Of a stretch of DNA of 64,000 nt, positions 8,293-19,212 are shown piece by piece. A model generated the notes under the pieces. The model saw nothing but the letters and a program-made list of their open reading frames with translations, did not search any database and had not been told where the DNA came from. Within the stretch, counting starts at the first letter, position 1. Each line of letters begins with the position of its first letter. Origin of the DNA: Anaerolineales bacterium. Its GTDB lineage: Bacteria > Chloroflexota > Anaerolineae > Anaerolineales > Villigracilaceae. The stretch spans positions 248,001 to 312,000 of the forward strand of contig JABTUU010000002.1 in assembly GCA_015075275.1 (NCBI GenBank), in the 5' to 3' direction. Made by a program: the position numbers and the translations under genes.

Positions 8293-10434
8293 TCACGGTC
8301 TCGGAGCGGGTCGCCAACTTGGGTCAAAGTCTACGCCTTTGCCGGCGCTTAGGCGCGCGCGATTGCCGCCTGTAACTGAAGAGATATATATGCCTCGCCC
8401 TTCTTTTTCGCTGGCGCTTTCAAAGATAATCCATAATCCATCCGGCGAAAATTCAACGTCTTCGATCGGCGTAGGAAGGTTCAAACGAACCGGCGCGTTC
8501 GTCGCATAGTTTGCAAATGAAAGACTCATCAGCCATGGACGCCCCGGTTGCAGGTTGCGTTGATTGAAGAAAATAGTCGTCCCGTCAATTGACCAGAACG
8601 GCTGGTAATCCCACAGCGTTTGCCCGCTGCGCGTCAGTTGGACGTTGTCGCTCCCTACGTCGCTCATCATCCAAATTTGATAAGCGCCAAGGCGCTTCAC
8701 GGTGTAAACGATCCACTTGCCGTCTGGCGACCATGAAGGCTGCATATTGTCAACGCCCGACGCCGAAGTCGTTAATCGAACCACCGTCCCTGAAGCCACT
8801 GTCAGAGCATAAATCTCTTTTTGCCCGTCGCGTTCTGACGCAAAAGCTATACGTCTCCCATCCGGCGACCAAGCGGGGTCAAAATCAGAGCCGGGCGTAA
8901 TCGTTAGCGAACGCAGTTCCGTGCCATCCGGGTTGACGGCATAGAGGCTGGAACGAGCAGTTATGCTTTGATAGAACTCAGAACGCACGCGGCATGGCGA
9001 GACGAATACTAATAACGAACCATCGGGCGACCAAACGGGTTGACAAGCTCCTTCGCTCATATCTGTAAGCGGGCGCACATCCGTTCCATCTGTATTGATT
9101 ATATAGATTTGCGGAATTCCAGAGCGGTCGGAAGCGAACGCAATCTGACCGAACGTTCCGCCTAGCGCAGTAGGGCTGACAACAGGCGCCGTATCCGCCG
9201 TCGGCATGAGCGTGTCGGTTGGACGAACGGTCGGCGCATGCGTGACGGTCGCTTGGGCTATAGTCGGCGTCGCCAGCGGAAGTTCAGTCGCAGTCGGCGC
9301 AATAAGGGTCGGGAACGGCGTTGGAGAAACGGTCGGAATAAGATATGGAATTGGCAGCGCATTCAATTGATTCATCGCCGCCGGCGGAATCACCTGCGGC
9401 GCAAAATAGACCAACCCAGCGATTCCAGCCGCAGAAAGCAACAAGAGCCAAAACACCGTGGATAGTAAACGCCCCAAACAACTTCTTCGTTTACGCGGCG
9501 GCTTAAAGACCGGCGCCTCTTTCTCAGACGGATTAGAAGCCGCTTCCGCCTCAATGGCTTTCTGTGAATCCGGCTCTGAAGAGGGGGGCGGGGGAACAAT
9601 GTAATCGTTCGTCGAATGCTGCGTTTTCGCTTTCGATCCTAACAAAGCTTTTTTAAAGTCGTCCGCCGTCTGAAAGCGTTCGGCAGGATCTACATTCATC
9701 GCTTTCTCGATCGCGCTTGCCAGTTTGCGCGCAATTTTATTATTTCGCTTGCGCAACGACGTCAACTGCGTGTTGTCCATCGCTCGCGCTAAACTATCCT
9801 CAGGGATCACGCCGCTTAACGCCGCATACAGCGTCGCGCCGAGCGAATAAATATCGGTGCGCGGATCGGTGCGCGCCGTGCCATATTGCTCAGGCGGAGA
9901 ATAGCCCGGCGTCATAGCCCGCGCGCCGGTCGTCGTCGCTTGGCTGCCATGTAAAACTTTCGCCAAACCAAAATCCACCAGAAAGACATGTCCATCGGGT
10001 GCGATCTTCACATTGCCCGGTTTAAGATCGCGGTGCAAAATAGGCGGCTTACGCGTGTGTAAATAGGAAAGCGCGTCGCAGATCGCCGCGCCAAGCAGAA
10101 TCGCATCGTCTTCTGTAATGTTCCCCTGACGTTCCATGCGCTGTCGCAAGTCTTCCCCTTCGATGTAATCCATCACCAAATATTGCCCCTCGTCGCCAAT
10201 GACAAAATGATCGGTCACACGCGGCAGATTGGGATGGCGAAGATTCGCCAGAATCACAGCCTCAAGACGAAACTGGCGCGCATATTCATCCGTCGTGAAA
10301 AGATTCTCCTTAACAGCGACGTCCACGCCAAGGTTCTCGTCCACCGCACGATAGACTGAACCCATGCCGCCTTGTCCGAGAACTTCCAAAATGCGATAAC
10401 GTTTATGAAGCAACACACCGCGTTCAAGAGTCAT
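8293..10434 (-). CDS. Transmembrane Ser/Thr protein kinase with C-terminal TolB-type beta-propeller
   Basis: Eukaryotic-like (PknB-type) kinase of 713 residues. The kinase domain (about 10-270) has the glycine loop GQGGMGSVYRA, catalytic Lys in VAVKEN (Lys42), HRDLKPGN (134-141) and DFG (154-156), followed by an APE-like SPPEQYG. All catalytic residues are present. A single membrane segment (about 325-350) and a Thr/Pro linker lead to an outside region of PD40/TolB repeats: PVWSPDGSLLVF, PAWSPDGRRIAFAS, PSWSPDGKWIVY, PFWSIDGTTIFF, EFSPDGLWIIF. The propeller is likely the sensor or ligand-binding part. TATAAT lies at 10477-10482 upstream. Confidence 0.93.
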   Translation of the reverse strand: MTLERGVLLHKRYRILEVLGQGGMGSVYRAVDENLGVDVAVKENLFTTDEYARQFRLEAVILANLRHPNLPRVTDHFVIGDEGQYLVMDYIEGEDLRQRMERQGNITEDDAILLGAAICDALSYLHTRKPPILHRDLKPGNVKIAPDGHVFLVDFGLAKVLHGSQATTTGARAMTPGYSPPEQYGTARTDPRTDIYSLGATLYAALSGVIPEDSLARAMDNTQLTSLRKRNNKIARKLASAIEKAMNVDPAERFQTADDFKKALLGSKAKTQHSTNDYIVPPPPSSEPDSQKAIEAEAASNPSEKEAPVFKPPRKRRSCLGRLLSTVFWLLLLSAAGIAGLVYFAPQVIPPAAMNQLNALPIPYLIPTVSPTPFPTLIAPTATELPLATPTIAQATVTHAPTVRPTDTLMPTADTAPVVSPTALGGTFGQIAFASDRSGIPQIYIINTDGTDVRPLTDMSEGACQPVWSPDGSLLVFVSPCRVRSEFYQSITARSSLYAVNPDGTELRSLTITPGSDFDPAWSPDGRRIAFASERDGQKEIYALTVASGTVVRLTTSASGVDNMQPSWSPDGKWIVYTVKRLGAYQIWMMSDVGSDNVQLTRSGQTLWDYQPFWSIDGTTIFFNQRNLQPGRPWLMSLSFANYATNAPVRLNLPTPIEDVEFSPDGLWIIFESASEKEGRGIYISSVTGGNRARLSAGKGVDFDPSWRPAPRP

Positions 10435-10476
10435 TGAAACAGATATTCTCCAAGAGATAGAAATAGCAGAGGTGGA

Positions 10477-10482
10477 ATTATA
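10477..10482 (-). promoter_or_regulatory. -10 box of the Ser/Thr kinase gene
   Basis: TATAAT on the minus strand, with the kinase ATG about 43 bases downstream and GGAG in the leader. Located in the short gap after the PAP2 gene. Confidence 0.45.
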
Positions 10483-10495
10483 TCAAACTAACGCG

Positions 10496-11479
10496 CTACG
10501 CTTCAGGCGCATTTGCCAACTTGAGGCGGAAAAACATCCAGGGCGCGCCGCCAATGATCCAAAAGCCGACCAAACCATAACGAACATAACGCAGTAAATA
10601 TGCAGTTGGGTTTTCGCCCGTCGGAAAGACCATGCCTAAACCGCGCCATAGGATCAGAACGCCGATCAAGCCGACGAAGAAGCGTAATGCGCGCTTCCCG
10701 CCTGAACCGTCTGCCCGGTAGCCGCCTTGCGAAGCGATCCACGCTGCGCCAGCCGCCATGCCGAAGAACGTCCCCGCCGCAGTAAAGATATCCTCCAGCG
10801 AGATTGGGTCAGGAGTCACATCGGAGGAACGAAGCGCGTTCGCTTCATACGCGGCAGGAAAGACATACCCCGCCAACCGGTTCACGCTGATCCACCCCAG
10901 CGCGATCATCACAATCGAAACGACAAATGCCAACGCTGCTTGCCGCCGCGCCGATTTCGTTCGCAGCCACGCCGCAACCGTATCCCAATAACGCAAGAAC
11001 GCCCACAGCAACGCGCCGCCGATTATCCATCCCGCAAGCACATCATGAAGGAAATGCACGCCGAGGTACAAACGCGAAAGTCCGATCAAGAAGATCAACG
11101 CCACAGCCGCCCACTTCCAAAATTTAGCGCTTGCCGATGCGAGCGTGCCCCACACCGCTACCGCATGTTGCGCATGACCGGAGGGCATTCCAAACGATGT
11201 TTCCGCTGATAGCGCTTTCACGTTTTCGCTGACCCAATACGGGCGCGGACCCGCGAACCACAATTTGAGATAGTAGTTAACGCTTACGCTGGCGAGCAGC
11301 GTGAACGCCACACGCAAGCCAAGTCGCGCATCAATGCTCCAATAGATCAGCGGAAGAACGAGGAAGAAGAAGTCTTGCGTGCCGAGAAATGAAAAGAACC
11401 GCATGGGTTCCTCAAGCCAACCGCCCAACGCTTGAATGGCAACGATCCAATTAACTCCATATTGAACTAACGCATCCAT
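10496..11479 (-). CDS. PAP2-family membrane phosphatase
   Basis: Integral membrane phosphatase acting on a lipid phosphate or pyrophosphate. The three PAP2 motifs are present: KLWFAGPRP (motif 1, K-X6-RP), PSGHAQHAV (motif 2, PSGH) and SRLYLGVHFLHDVLAG (motif 3, SR-X5-H-X3-D). About eight hydrophobic helices follow one another. The frame opens at 11572, but AGGAGG at 11485-11490 sits six bases before the ATG at 11479, which also avoids the divergent promoter, so I use 11479 (327 residues). Possible roles include undecaprenyl-PP or phosphatidate recycling. Confidence 0.88.
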   Translation of the reverse strand: MDALVQYGVNWIVAIQALGGWLEEPMRFFSFLGTQDFFFLVLPLIYWSIDARLGLRVAFTLLASVSVNYYLKLWFAGPRPYWVSENVKALSAETSFGMPSGHAQHAVAVWGTLASASAKFWKWAAVALIFLIGLSRLYLGVHFLHDVLAGWIIGGALLWAFLRYWDTVAAWLRTKSARRQAALAFVVSIVMIALGWISVNRLAGYVFPAAYEANALRSSDVTPDPISLEDIFTAAGTFFGMAAGAAWIASQGGYRADGSGGKRALRFFVGLIGVLILWRGLGMVFPTGENPTAYLLRYVRYGLVGFWIIGGAPWMFFRLKLANAPEA

Positions 11480-11507
11480 TTCAACCTCCTCGATTCGAAC
11501 TTGATGT

Positions 11508-11536
11508 TTGACGCTTGCGCTTCTTAATTGTACACT
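11508..11536 (+). promoter_or_regulatory. Sigma-70-type promoter of the transglutaminase gene (leaderless)
   Basis: TTGACG (11508-11513), a 17-base spacer, then TACACT (11531-11536). The expected transcription start is about 11543, one base before the ATG at 11544, so the message would have no leader. Confidence 0.75.
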
Positions 11537-11543
11537 ACCTTTT

Positions 11544-13907
11544 ATGAAGGAATCTTTCGCGCCCGCGCCCATTCATTGGTGGGATTGGACCTCCGTGGCA
11601 TTGCTAATCGTCTTGCTCCAAGCGCTCGCCACCCGATTAGTCGCCACGCAATGGACGCCGCACCTAGGGTTAATGCGCGGATTCGCTTGGATGGGGGCGA
11701 CGGTCGGTTTAGCGTTAGGATATAGCGTCATTTCTCAACGCAAAGCGCGCTGGCTCTCCTTTTTCTATATGGCGACGTTGCTTCCGTTGCAATGGACAAC
11801 CGTCATCGAAGGGTCGGTTGCGTTGGAAGAGAAACTGGTCAGCGTAGGCGGGCGAATCATATTTTCAATTTCCGAATTAGCCTCCAGTCGTCCGGTCGAA
11901 GATCCGCTGTTTTTTATCGCGTTGATGTCCATCGCATTTTGGACGATCAGCGCTTCCGCCGCCTATCAACTGACGCGACGACAAAATTTCATCCGCGTCA
12001 TTCTGCCTTCGCTGGTCGGAATCTTAATTATTCAATATTACGATAACGCCTTAAACGCCCGCATGTGGCTTCTGGCGTTCTTCATATTTCTCGCCCTACT
12101 GTTGCTTGGTCGGTTAAATTTCCTATCGGAACAAAAACGCTGGCAAACTAACGATATCTTCCTTTCGCCGGAAAGTCGCTCTGACCTGTACAGCAGTTTG
12201 ATTATTGCGGCTGGCGCACTGATCGTCATCGCTTGGTTAGCGCCGCCTTCGTTAATGAAAATTGAAACCGCTCGCCGCGTCTGGAATCAAATTTCCAAAC
12301 CATGGGCGGAGTTCACGGATCGTTTCGAAAATGCCGTCAGCGCGCTAAAATCGCAAATCGGCGGCGCGCCTAATCCAGAATTCTACGGCTCGCAACTAGA
12401 GTTAGGAACCAGTTTCCCTCTATCCGAAGAGCTCATGTTCGTCGTTGCAGCGCCCGACCTGCCCACCGGCGCAAAGCCTCCTCGCTATTATTGGCGCGGC
12501 AGAGTCTACGATCAATTCGTAAACGGAGAATGGAAAATTAGCGCCGCGCATAACAAATCGTTTTCCTCAGAAGCGCCTCCAACGCAACTTACAGACGGAG
12601 AAATCGTCGCCCGTTTTGGATTCCAAGTCGGCGAACAGCCCATCTCTCTATTATTCGCTCCTGCAAATACGATCTGGATCAGTCGCCCGGGCGCCGCCGC
12701 TCGCGCGCCAAATCAGGCGGACACCGATGTTCTCTCGTGGAGCGCATCGTCTGCCCTGCTGCCGGGAGAGACCTATCAAACTGCAACGTCGTTGAACAAT
12801 CCAAACATCGAAGAGCTGCGCACAGCGGGAACGGAATACCCACAATGGGCGCGCGACCGCTATTTACAACTTCCTAAAGGCTTCTCGCCGCGCATCGCCA
12901 ACCTTGCCCAAGAGATCACAGCCGAAGCGGAAACGCCATACGAGAAAACTGTCAACATAACGCGTTACCTGCGAGACAATATCCGCTATGCGCCAACAAT
13001 CCCCGACCCGCCTTTTGCCGCCGATCCGCTTGAGTGGATTCTATTCAAACACAAACAAGCCTTTTGCGTTTATTACGCAAGTTTGGAAGTCGTTATGTTG
13101 CGTTCGGTTGGAATACCTGCGCGTTTGGCGGTCGGATTTGCCGAAGGAGAAACCGTCTATAGAAATCGCTCGCTGCGAGAGGACGATCAACCGCAGGTTT
13201 CGTATCGAGTGCGTAAAGCAAACGCGCACGCTTGGCCCGAAGTGTATTTCCCCAACGTAGGCTGGGTCGAATTCGAACCGACAGGTAATCAAACGCCGTT
13301 AGAACGTCCGCATGCGCCGCGCGACTCAGAACCAATCTTAGGATTAGCTCCCTCTGTTTTAGCGATCCCCGACTTCGAATTAGACGATCCTTCAGAAACG
13401 AAACCTTTCGAAACAGATCTCGATCTCTCCATTGCTCAAGCGCAACGCCGCTCATTCATCATCACTGCGTTGCTTCTCGCAGTCATCGCGTTAACCGTTT
13501 ATCTCAGCCGTCGTTACGCCTTACCGACCCGCGTTCCTTCGCTCATCCGCGCCTCTATAGAACGCGGCGGAATGGAATCTCCGGTCTGGGTAATCAACTG
13601 GGAACGTTGGGCAAATCTTTCTTCGATCGAACGTTCGTTCGAGAGCGTGAACGCCGCCCTACGCTGGCTGAAACAAACGCCGCCCATTCACGCTACCCCA
13701 GCGGAACGCGCCCGTCAACTCGCCGAACTCCTACCCGATACCGCGCCTTTGATAAAACTACTTCTAGACGAACATCAAATATCGCTTTATACTCCTAGAA
13801 GCGCAGACGTAAAAAAAGCGCGAATGGCAGCGCGAAGAATTCGCTTCCAAGCCGCTCTTGTTCGCCTGCATCTTATGCATACAACTCATCCCGATTCGCC
13901 TTCATAG
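11544..13907 (+). CDS. TgpA-like membrane transglutaminase
   Basis: A 787-residue protein. Five or six hydrophobic segments form the N-terminal 240 residues (DUF3488/TgpA-N style). A large outside region follows, with a transglutaminase-like core: KQAFCVYYASLEVVMLRSVG (nucleophile Cys), ARLAVGFAEGE, then KANAHAWPEVYFPNVGWVEF (His) and the following acidic residue. A single membrane helix (SFIITALLLAVIALTVYLS) and a cytoplasmic tail of DUF4129 type end the protein. Similar proteins are often encoded near MoxR ATPase and DUF58 genes, but none is seen here. The start at 11544 is chosen because the promoter lies directly upstream. Confidence 0.85.
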   Translation: MKESFAPAPIHWWDWTSVALLIVLLQALATRLVATQWTPHLGLMRGFAWMGATVGLALGYSVISQRKARWLSFFYMATLLPLQWTTVIEGSVALEEKLVSVGGRIIFSISELASSRPVEDPLFFIALMSIAFWTISASAAYQLTRRQNFIRVILPSLVGILIIQYYDNALNARMWLLAFFIFLALLLLGRLNFLSEQKRWQTNDIFLSPESRSDLYSSLIIAAGALIVIAWLAPPSLMKIETARRVWNQISKPWAEFTDRFENAVSALKSQIGGAPNPEFYGSQLELGTSFPLSEELMFVVAAPDLPTGAKPPRYYWRGRVYDQFVNGEWKISAAHNKSFSSEAPPTQLTDGEIVARFGFQVGEQPISLLFAPANTIWISRPGAAARAPNQADTDVLSWSASSALLPGETYQTATSLNNPNIEELRTAGTEYPQWARDRYLQLPKGFSPRIANLAQEITAEAETPYEKTVNITRYLRDNIRYAPTIPDPPFAADPLEWILFKHKQAFCVYYASLEVVMLRSVGIPARLAVGFAEGETVYRNRSLREDDQPQVSYRVRKANAHAWPEVYFPNVGWVEFEPTGNQTPLERPHAPRDSEPILGLAPSVLAIPDFELDDPSETKPFETDLDLSIAQAQRRSFIITALLLAVIALTVYLSRRYALPTRVPSLIRASIERGGMESPVWVINWERWANLSSIERSFESVNAALRWLKQTPPIHATPAERARQLAELLPDTAPLIKLLLDEHQISLYTPRSADVKKARMAARRIRFQAALVRLHLMHTTHPDSPS

Positions 13908-13915
13908 GTATTCGC

Positions 13916-15613
13916 ATGCTTCCCACAACAAAACCGCAAGTCGCATCGCTCAACGATCAGCTTGCGGCAGCCGCCAAACAGACTGCAAGTTTACGCAATT
14001 CTGTGGACCCTGCAGAGGCGGCTCGAGAATTACAAATTCTGGAGCAAGCGCTCAAGCGCATCAGCGAAACTCTCGCTCCTCTCGAACAACAATTTAACCG
14101 CTTACAAGCGTTAACCGATATCGGCCAGGTCGTCAACTCTACATTGGAGATAGACGAAGTCTTGAAGACGGTAATGGACACCATCATTCAATTAACGGAG
14201 GCGGAACGCGGCTTTCTCATGCTGCATAACGAACATGGCGAGATGGTCATCCGCGTTGCGCGGAACTGGGAACAGGAATCCATCAACCCCAGCGAAGCGT
14301 TCGTCAGTCGCTCCAGCGTTCAAAAAGTGATTGACAGCGGCGAGGCGGTGCTGACGACGAACGCGCTCGAAGACCAACGCTTCAGCAATCAAGAAAGCAT
14401 CATCGCTCTAAATGTACGCTCTATTTTATGCGTCCCGCTCAAAGTGAAAACCGAACCGATCGGCGTAATCTACGTTGACAACCGCATCCGTTCGGGAGTT
14501 TTCACGCAGGCAGATTGCGATCTGCTCAGCGCATTCGCCAACCAGGCCGCAGTCGCCATCGAACATGCGCGCCTATTCTCTTCGCTTAAACACACGTTCG
14601 CCGAAGCGACCGAACTCAAGAATTTTATGGATAACGTCTTCGCCTCCATCGCTTCCGGCGTGATCACCGTAGACGCACAAGACCAGATCACGCTATGCAA
14701 TCGCGCCGCCGCGACCATCTTGAAACACGCACCCGCCGAGATCATCGGACAAAAGATCGGGACGATCATTCCCGCTTTAGCCAATCAAGTCTTGCCGCGC
14801 CTCGAAGCAGTACGCACCCATGACGAGCCGGTTGTCGGGCTTGCGCTTAGTCAAACCTCCACAACAAGCGAGAAAATTGAATGGCGTATGAACCTATCGC
14901 CGCTCAAGGATGCGGATCAGAAAATTCAAGGCGTGGCGATCGTGCTCGACGATCTAACGGAATACAAAAAACTCGAAGCGCAGCGCGGGCTATTACAACG
15001 CATGGTTTCGCCCGCCGTTCTCGATCAAATTGACCTCAACAGTTTGCAAGCGGACGGCAAGCAAGCCTCAATTTCTATTTTATTTGCAGATATTCGCGGC
15101 TTTACCGCTTATAGCGAAAAACACCCGCCGGAAGAATTGGTCGCCGTATTAAATCAATATCTCGCTACCGCCGCAGAGGCGGCATTGACGCACGAAGGCA
15201 CAGTAGGTAAATTCCTCGGCGATGCAGTTATGGTGTGGTACAACGCGCCGATCCCGCAGTCCGATCACACATTGCGGGCGGTCAAAACGGCGCTCGATAT
15301 TCGCAGGGCGGTCGCCGGATTGCATGCCAAACTGCCGCCAAATGCCTGGCTTGATTTCGGCATGGGCATCCATTGCGGCGAAGCCGTGCTAGGCTGGATC
15401 GGCTCTGAGAAACGCCTTGAGTTCGCCGCCATCGGCGACAGTGTGAATACCGCCAAACGCATTCAAGAAAATTGCGCCAGAGATCAGATCCTCATCAGTA
15501 AAGAAGCGTACGAACGCGTTAAAGACCGGATCATTGCGCGTCCCTTTGAACCGCTCGTCGTCAAAGGCAAAACACATCCGCTGGACGTGTTTGAAGTGAT
15601 CGAATTAAAGTAG
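13916..15613 (+). CDS. GAF-PAS nucleotide cyclase (class III, adenylate type)
   Basis: A 565-residue cytoplasmic sensor-cyclase. A coiled-coil start (about 10-60) leads to a GAF domain (about 60-215; VPLKVKTEPIGVIYVDNR, DCDLLSAFANQAAVAIEHARL), a PAS domain (about 235-345), and a class III cyclase domain. The cyclase has SILFADIRGFTAYSE with the metal Asp, GKFLGDAVMVWYNAP with the second metal Asp and a Lys typical of ATP specificity, and AIGDSVNTAKRIQE. All catalytic residues appear present. It starts 8 bases after the transglutaminase gene, so the two are probably co-transcribed. Product is probably cAMP. Confidence 0.92.
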   Translation: MLPTTKPQVASLNDQLAAAAKQTASLRNSVDPAEAARELQILEQALKRISETLAPLEQQFNRLQALTDIGQVVNSTLEIDEVLKTVMDTIIQLTEAERGFLMLHNEHGEMVIRVARNWEQESINPSEAFVSRSSVQKVIDSGEAVLTTNALEDQRFSNQESIIALNVRSILCVPLKVKTEPIGVIYVDNRIRSGVFTQADCDLLSAFANQAAVAIEHARLFSSLKHTFAEATELKNFMDNVFASIASGVITVDAQDQITLCNRAAATILKHAPAEIIGQKIGTIIPALANQVLPRLEAVRTHDEPVVGLALSQTSTTSEKIEWRMNLSPLKDADQKIQGVAIVLDDLTEYKKLEAQRGLLQRMVSPAVLDQIDLNSLQADGKQASISILFADIRGFTAYSEKHPPEELVAVLNQYLATAAEAALTHEGTVGKFLGDAVMVWYNAPIPQSDHTLRAVKTALDIRRAVAGLHAKLPPNAWLDFGMGIHCGEAVLGWIGSEKRLEFAAIGDSVNTAKRIQENCARDQILISKEAYERVKDRIIARPFEPLVVKGKTHPLDVFEVIELK

Positions 15614-15736
15614 GCGATCGCTCGCGGATACACTGCGGCCAATCTGTGCGAACGGATGATACGCCGAAATTTTTCCCTGCGTTAATCGTCGTACGAAAAG
15701 ATTTAGACAATTCACGATTCCTCTTCGCAATCGTCT

Positions 15737-16729
15737 TCAAATATCCTTCGCTAAACCCATTACCGCATTGAGCCGCGCTTCCGCCAGCCCGGGCAAAACG
15801 TCAAGCGGATAGAACGCGCCGCTCCCTTCCACTTTCAATGAGGCAGATACGTTTCCGTAAAACACGCCTTCCAGCGGATCGTAATTCTTGCAATAGCCGG
15901 CAAGGAAACCGCCGTCGAACGCGTATCCCGCCCCGACGGGGTCTACGATACGCGCCGAATACGCCGGAATCTCGACTCGGCGCTTGGAGCCAGCCATATA
16001 CAGCAATTGCCCTTGCGCTCCGCATTTAATGACCACATATTCGCACCCATACATCGAAACAGCGTCCGCCATCTCCCATAGATCATGAGTTTCGCCCCAG
16101 AATAAAGCGCGCAGTTCCTCTTGCGAGAGCAACAGCGCCGTCACGCCGCTTAAGAATGCCGGGAATTCTCGACGCGTTTTTAGAGTCAGATTGCGCAACG
16201 CAGGATCAACCACAAACGTATGCGCGCTTCCGTGTTTCAAACCTGCGACCAACTGACTTTGCACGGAGAAATCCATCGGACAGATCAATGCCGCGCGCGC
16301 CGATAGATACTCTTCCGGAATATCCGTAACCGCTATCCTCCGCTCCTCCTCTGTTTCGCGCTCTGCCATAGGCAGATAGCCGAGCAAAGATCTGGGGAAC
16401 GCTGCGCCGCGCCGCGCAAACTGAGCGATCGGATTTGTCTCGCTCACATCGAATTGCTCATTATATGAGACGAATTCGCGCACATCTAATTGCCGCGGCA
16501 GGATCTTAACGCCGCGCGTATCAAAACCGCGCGCGTTACACTCGTTCAGCCAAGCGCGCGGGTAGTCGTCGCCTACGCGCCCTACCAGACCAATATTCGA
16601 TTCCCATACTCGCAACCCCGCCGCCGCATAGAGCAGACTCCCGCCTAGCGCATCCAAGCGCGGTTCTCCTTCGGCTGGCAAGAGAAACTCGCGCGTCAAA
16701 GTTCCAAAGACAAGGAAATCTGGAGACAT
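15737..16729 (-). CDS. PfkB/ribokinase-family protein with altered catalytic Asp
   Basis: A 330-residue sugar-kinase fold. The PfkB layout is present: DALGGSLLYAAAGLRVW, NIGLVGRVGDDYPRAWLNE (signature 1 region), and near the C-terminus RIVDPVGAGYAFDGGFLAGY. In active members that last motif reads DTxGAGD, and the Asp is the catalytic base. Here the codon at 15923-15925 gives Tyr (TAC on the coding strand). The enzyme may be inactive or have changed chemistry. A TTG at 16735 is in frame, but the ATG at 16729, two bases after the predicted transcription start, is preferred. Confidence 0.85.
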   Translation of the reverse strand: MSPDFLVFGTLTREFLLPAEGEPRLDALGGSLLYAAAGLRVWESNIGLVGRVGDDYPRAWLNECNARGFDTRGVKILPRQLDVREFVSYNEQFDVSETNPIAQFARRGAAFPRSLLGYLPMAERETEEERRIAVTDIPEEYLSARAALICPMDFSVQSQLVAGLKHGSAHTFVVDPALRNLTLKTRREFPAFLSGVTALLLSQEELRALFWGETHDLWEMADAVSMYGCEYVVIKCGAQGQLLYMAGSKRRVEIPAYSARIVDPVGAGYAFDGGFLAGYCKNYDPLEGVFYGNVSASLKVEGSGAFYPLDVLPGLAEARLNAVMGLAKDI

Positions 16730-16737
16730 ATTCAACT

Positions 16738-16743
16738 ATTATA
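16738..16743 (-). promoter_or_regulatory. -10 box of the PfkB gene (near-leaderless)
   Basis: TATAAT on the minus strand. The predicted start of transcription is about 16731, two bases before the ATG at 16729. A weak -35 (TTTGTG, 16-base spacing) lies upstream. Confidence 0.55.
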
Positions 16744-16791
16744 AAGGGTGTTGTTTCTTCACAAAGAAACACGCCGTGTCAACTCACACGC

Positions 16792-18021
16792 TTATAACGG
16801 CTGCGTGGGCAACAAAAAGATAAATGCGCTGCCTTTCCCCTCTTCGCTCTCCGCCCAGATACGGCCGCCGTGCAGTTCGATTATTCCTTTGGCTACAGCA
16901 AGCCCCAACCCCATGCCGCCATGCCGGCGTGTGAGATGCGCTTCCACTTGGAAGAAGCGCTCAAAGATACGCGCCATGTCGCGCGCAGGGATACCGACGC
17001 CCGTATCCTCCACAGTCACTTTACAATAGCCTGATTCTTCTTCAGCGCGAATTGTTATTCGTCCGCCCGCCTCGGTAAATTGCAGCGCGTTCCTCACCAA
17101 GTTGCTCGCCACAATATTAATCTTTGCCCCATCCGCATTCAAATAAAGAGGCGCGTCTGGCTTCTCAACAGAGAACGTAATACCGCGCGATTTCGCCTCA
17201 TCCTGAAACGTAAGCGCCACGTCGTCAATGATCCGCGTAAGGGAGACCTGATTGCTCCGCACGCGCGCCGAACCTCTTCGATGACTGTCTACATCCGCTA
17301 AGTTCTCGATGATCTCTTTTAATTTCGCGGCATTGCGGATGATCGTGTCTAATTGCTCGCCGTATTCTTCCTTGATCAGCTCGCGTAAAAATGTAGCGTG
17401 ACCAAAGATCAATCCCAGCGGCGTGCGCAGTTCATGCGAGGCGATGGCAATGAAGTCTGTTTTGAGACGTTCAAGTTCCGCCATTTCAATTTGCGCCGTC
17501 TTCACCTGCCGTCGCAAGCGTTCGTTTTGAATCGCTTGAGCGGCAAGCGCGCCAAGCGCGGTCAGAATCGTCAAGTCTTCTTCGTTGTAACGTTCGTTAT
17601 CTTTCTTGTTAATCGCCTCAAGCGCGCCGATCGTCTCGCCGCGTACGATCAGCGGAACAGCGGCGAGCGAACGGGTCTCATATTGAGTGATTTGGTCCGC
17701 TCCGATAAAGTGACCGTCCTCGCTCTTCGTATCCTGTATAATCAACGGTTGGCTTTCGTAGAAGACCTTGCCCGCCGCGCTTCCTTCCAACGGCACGCTC
17801 ATTTGACGCAACGCTTCGCGATGAATCCACGACACGGAGAGGAAGCGCAACGCTTCAACGCTCTCGTCGTATTCAAGCGCCGATGCGAACTCGCTATTCG
17901 TCATTTCGCTGGCTTCAGCGATAACAGTTTGCAAGAACGTTTCAAGGTCTGGCGCGGTCGTCAAGCCTCGCGCCACCTCTAACAGACGCTCTAAATGATC
18001 CAGCCGTTGATTAGCAAACAT
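16792..18021 (-). CDS. GAF-domain sensor histidine kinase
   Basis: A 409-residue soluble sensor kinase. An N-terminal GAF domain (about 10-170; ATGs at 18030 and 18054 lie on or before the -10 box) ends in [20 protein letters not shown]. It is followed by HisKA with the phospho-acceptor in [20 protein letters not shown]. The HATPase region has an N box ([14 protein letters not shown]), G1 DTGVGIP, an F box ERFFQ, and G2 [12 protein letters not shown]. All kinase motifs are intact. No response regulator gene lies nearby. Transcribed divergently from ino1. Confidence 0.92.
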   Translation of the reverse strand: MFANQRLDHLERLLEVARGLTTAPDLETFLQTVIAEASEMTNSEFASALEYDESVEALRFLSVSWIHREALRQMSVPLEGSAAGKVFYESQPLIIQDTKSEDGHFIGADQITQYETRSLAAVPLIVRGETIGALEAINKKDNERYNEEDLTILTALGALAAQAIQNERLRRQVKTAQIEMAELERLKTDFIAIASHELRTPLGLIFGHATFLRELIKEEYGEQLDTIIRNAAKLKEIIENLADVDSHRRGSARVRSNQVSLTRIIDDVALTFQDEAKSRGITFSVEKPDAPLYLNADGAKINIVASNLVRNALQFTEAGGRITIRAEEESGYCKVTVEDTGVGIPARDMARIFERFFQVEAHLTRRHGGMGLGLAVAKGIIELHGGRIWAESEEGKGSAFIFLLPTQPL

Positions 18022-18028
18022 GGCTTGC

Positions 18029-18034
18029 ATTATA
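18029..18034 (-). promoter_or_regulatory. -10 box of the GAF histidine kinase gene (leaderless)
   Basis: TATAAT on the minus strand. Seven bases separate it from the ATG at 18021, so the transcript should begin at or one base before the start codon. Confidence 0.55.
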
Positions 18035-18100
18035 CAACAGCGGTCATACCGCAAGGCTCCCGAGCCTATACCTTACAAAACTCTTAAAAGGAGATTTCTC

Positions 18101-19186
<1,086 letters not shown>

Positions 19187-19212
19187 TTTCAAACGATAAT
19201 CAACCGCTGCCG

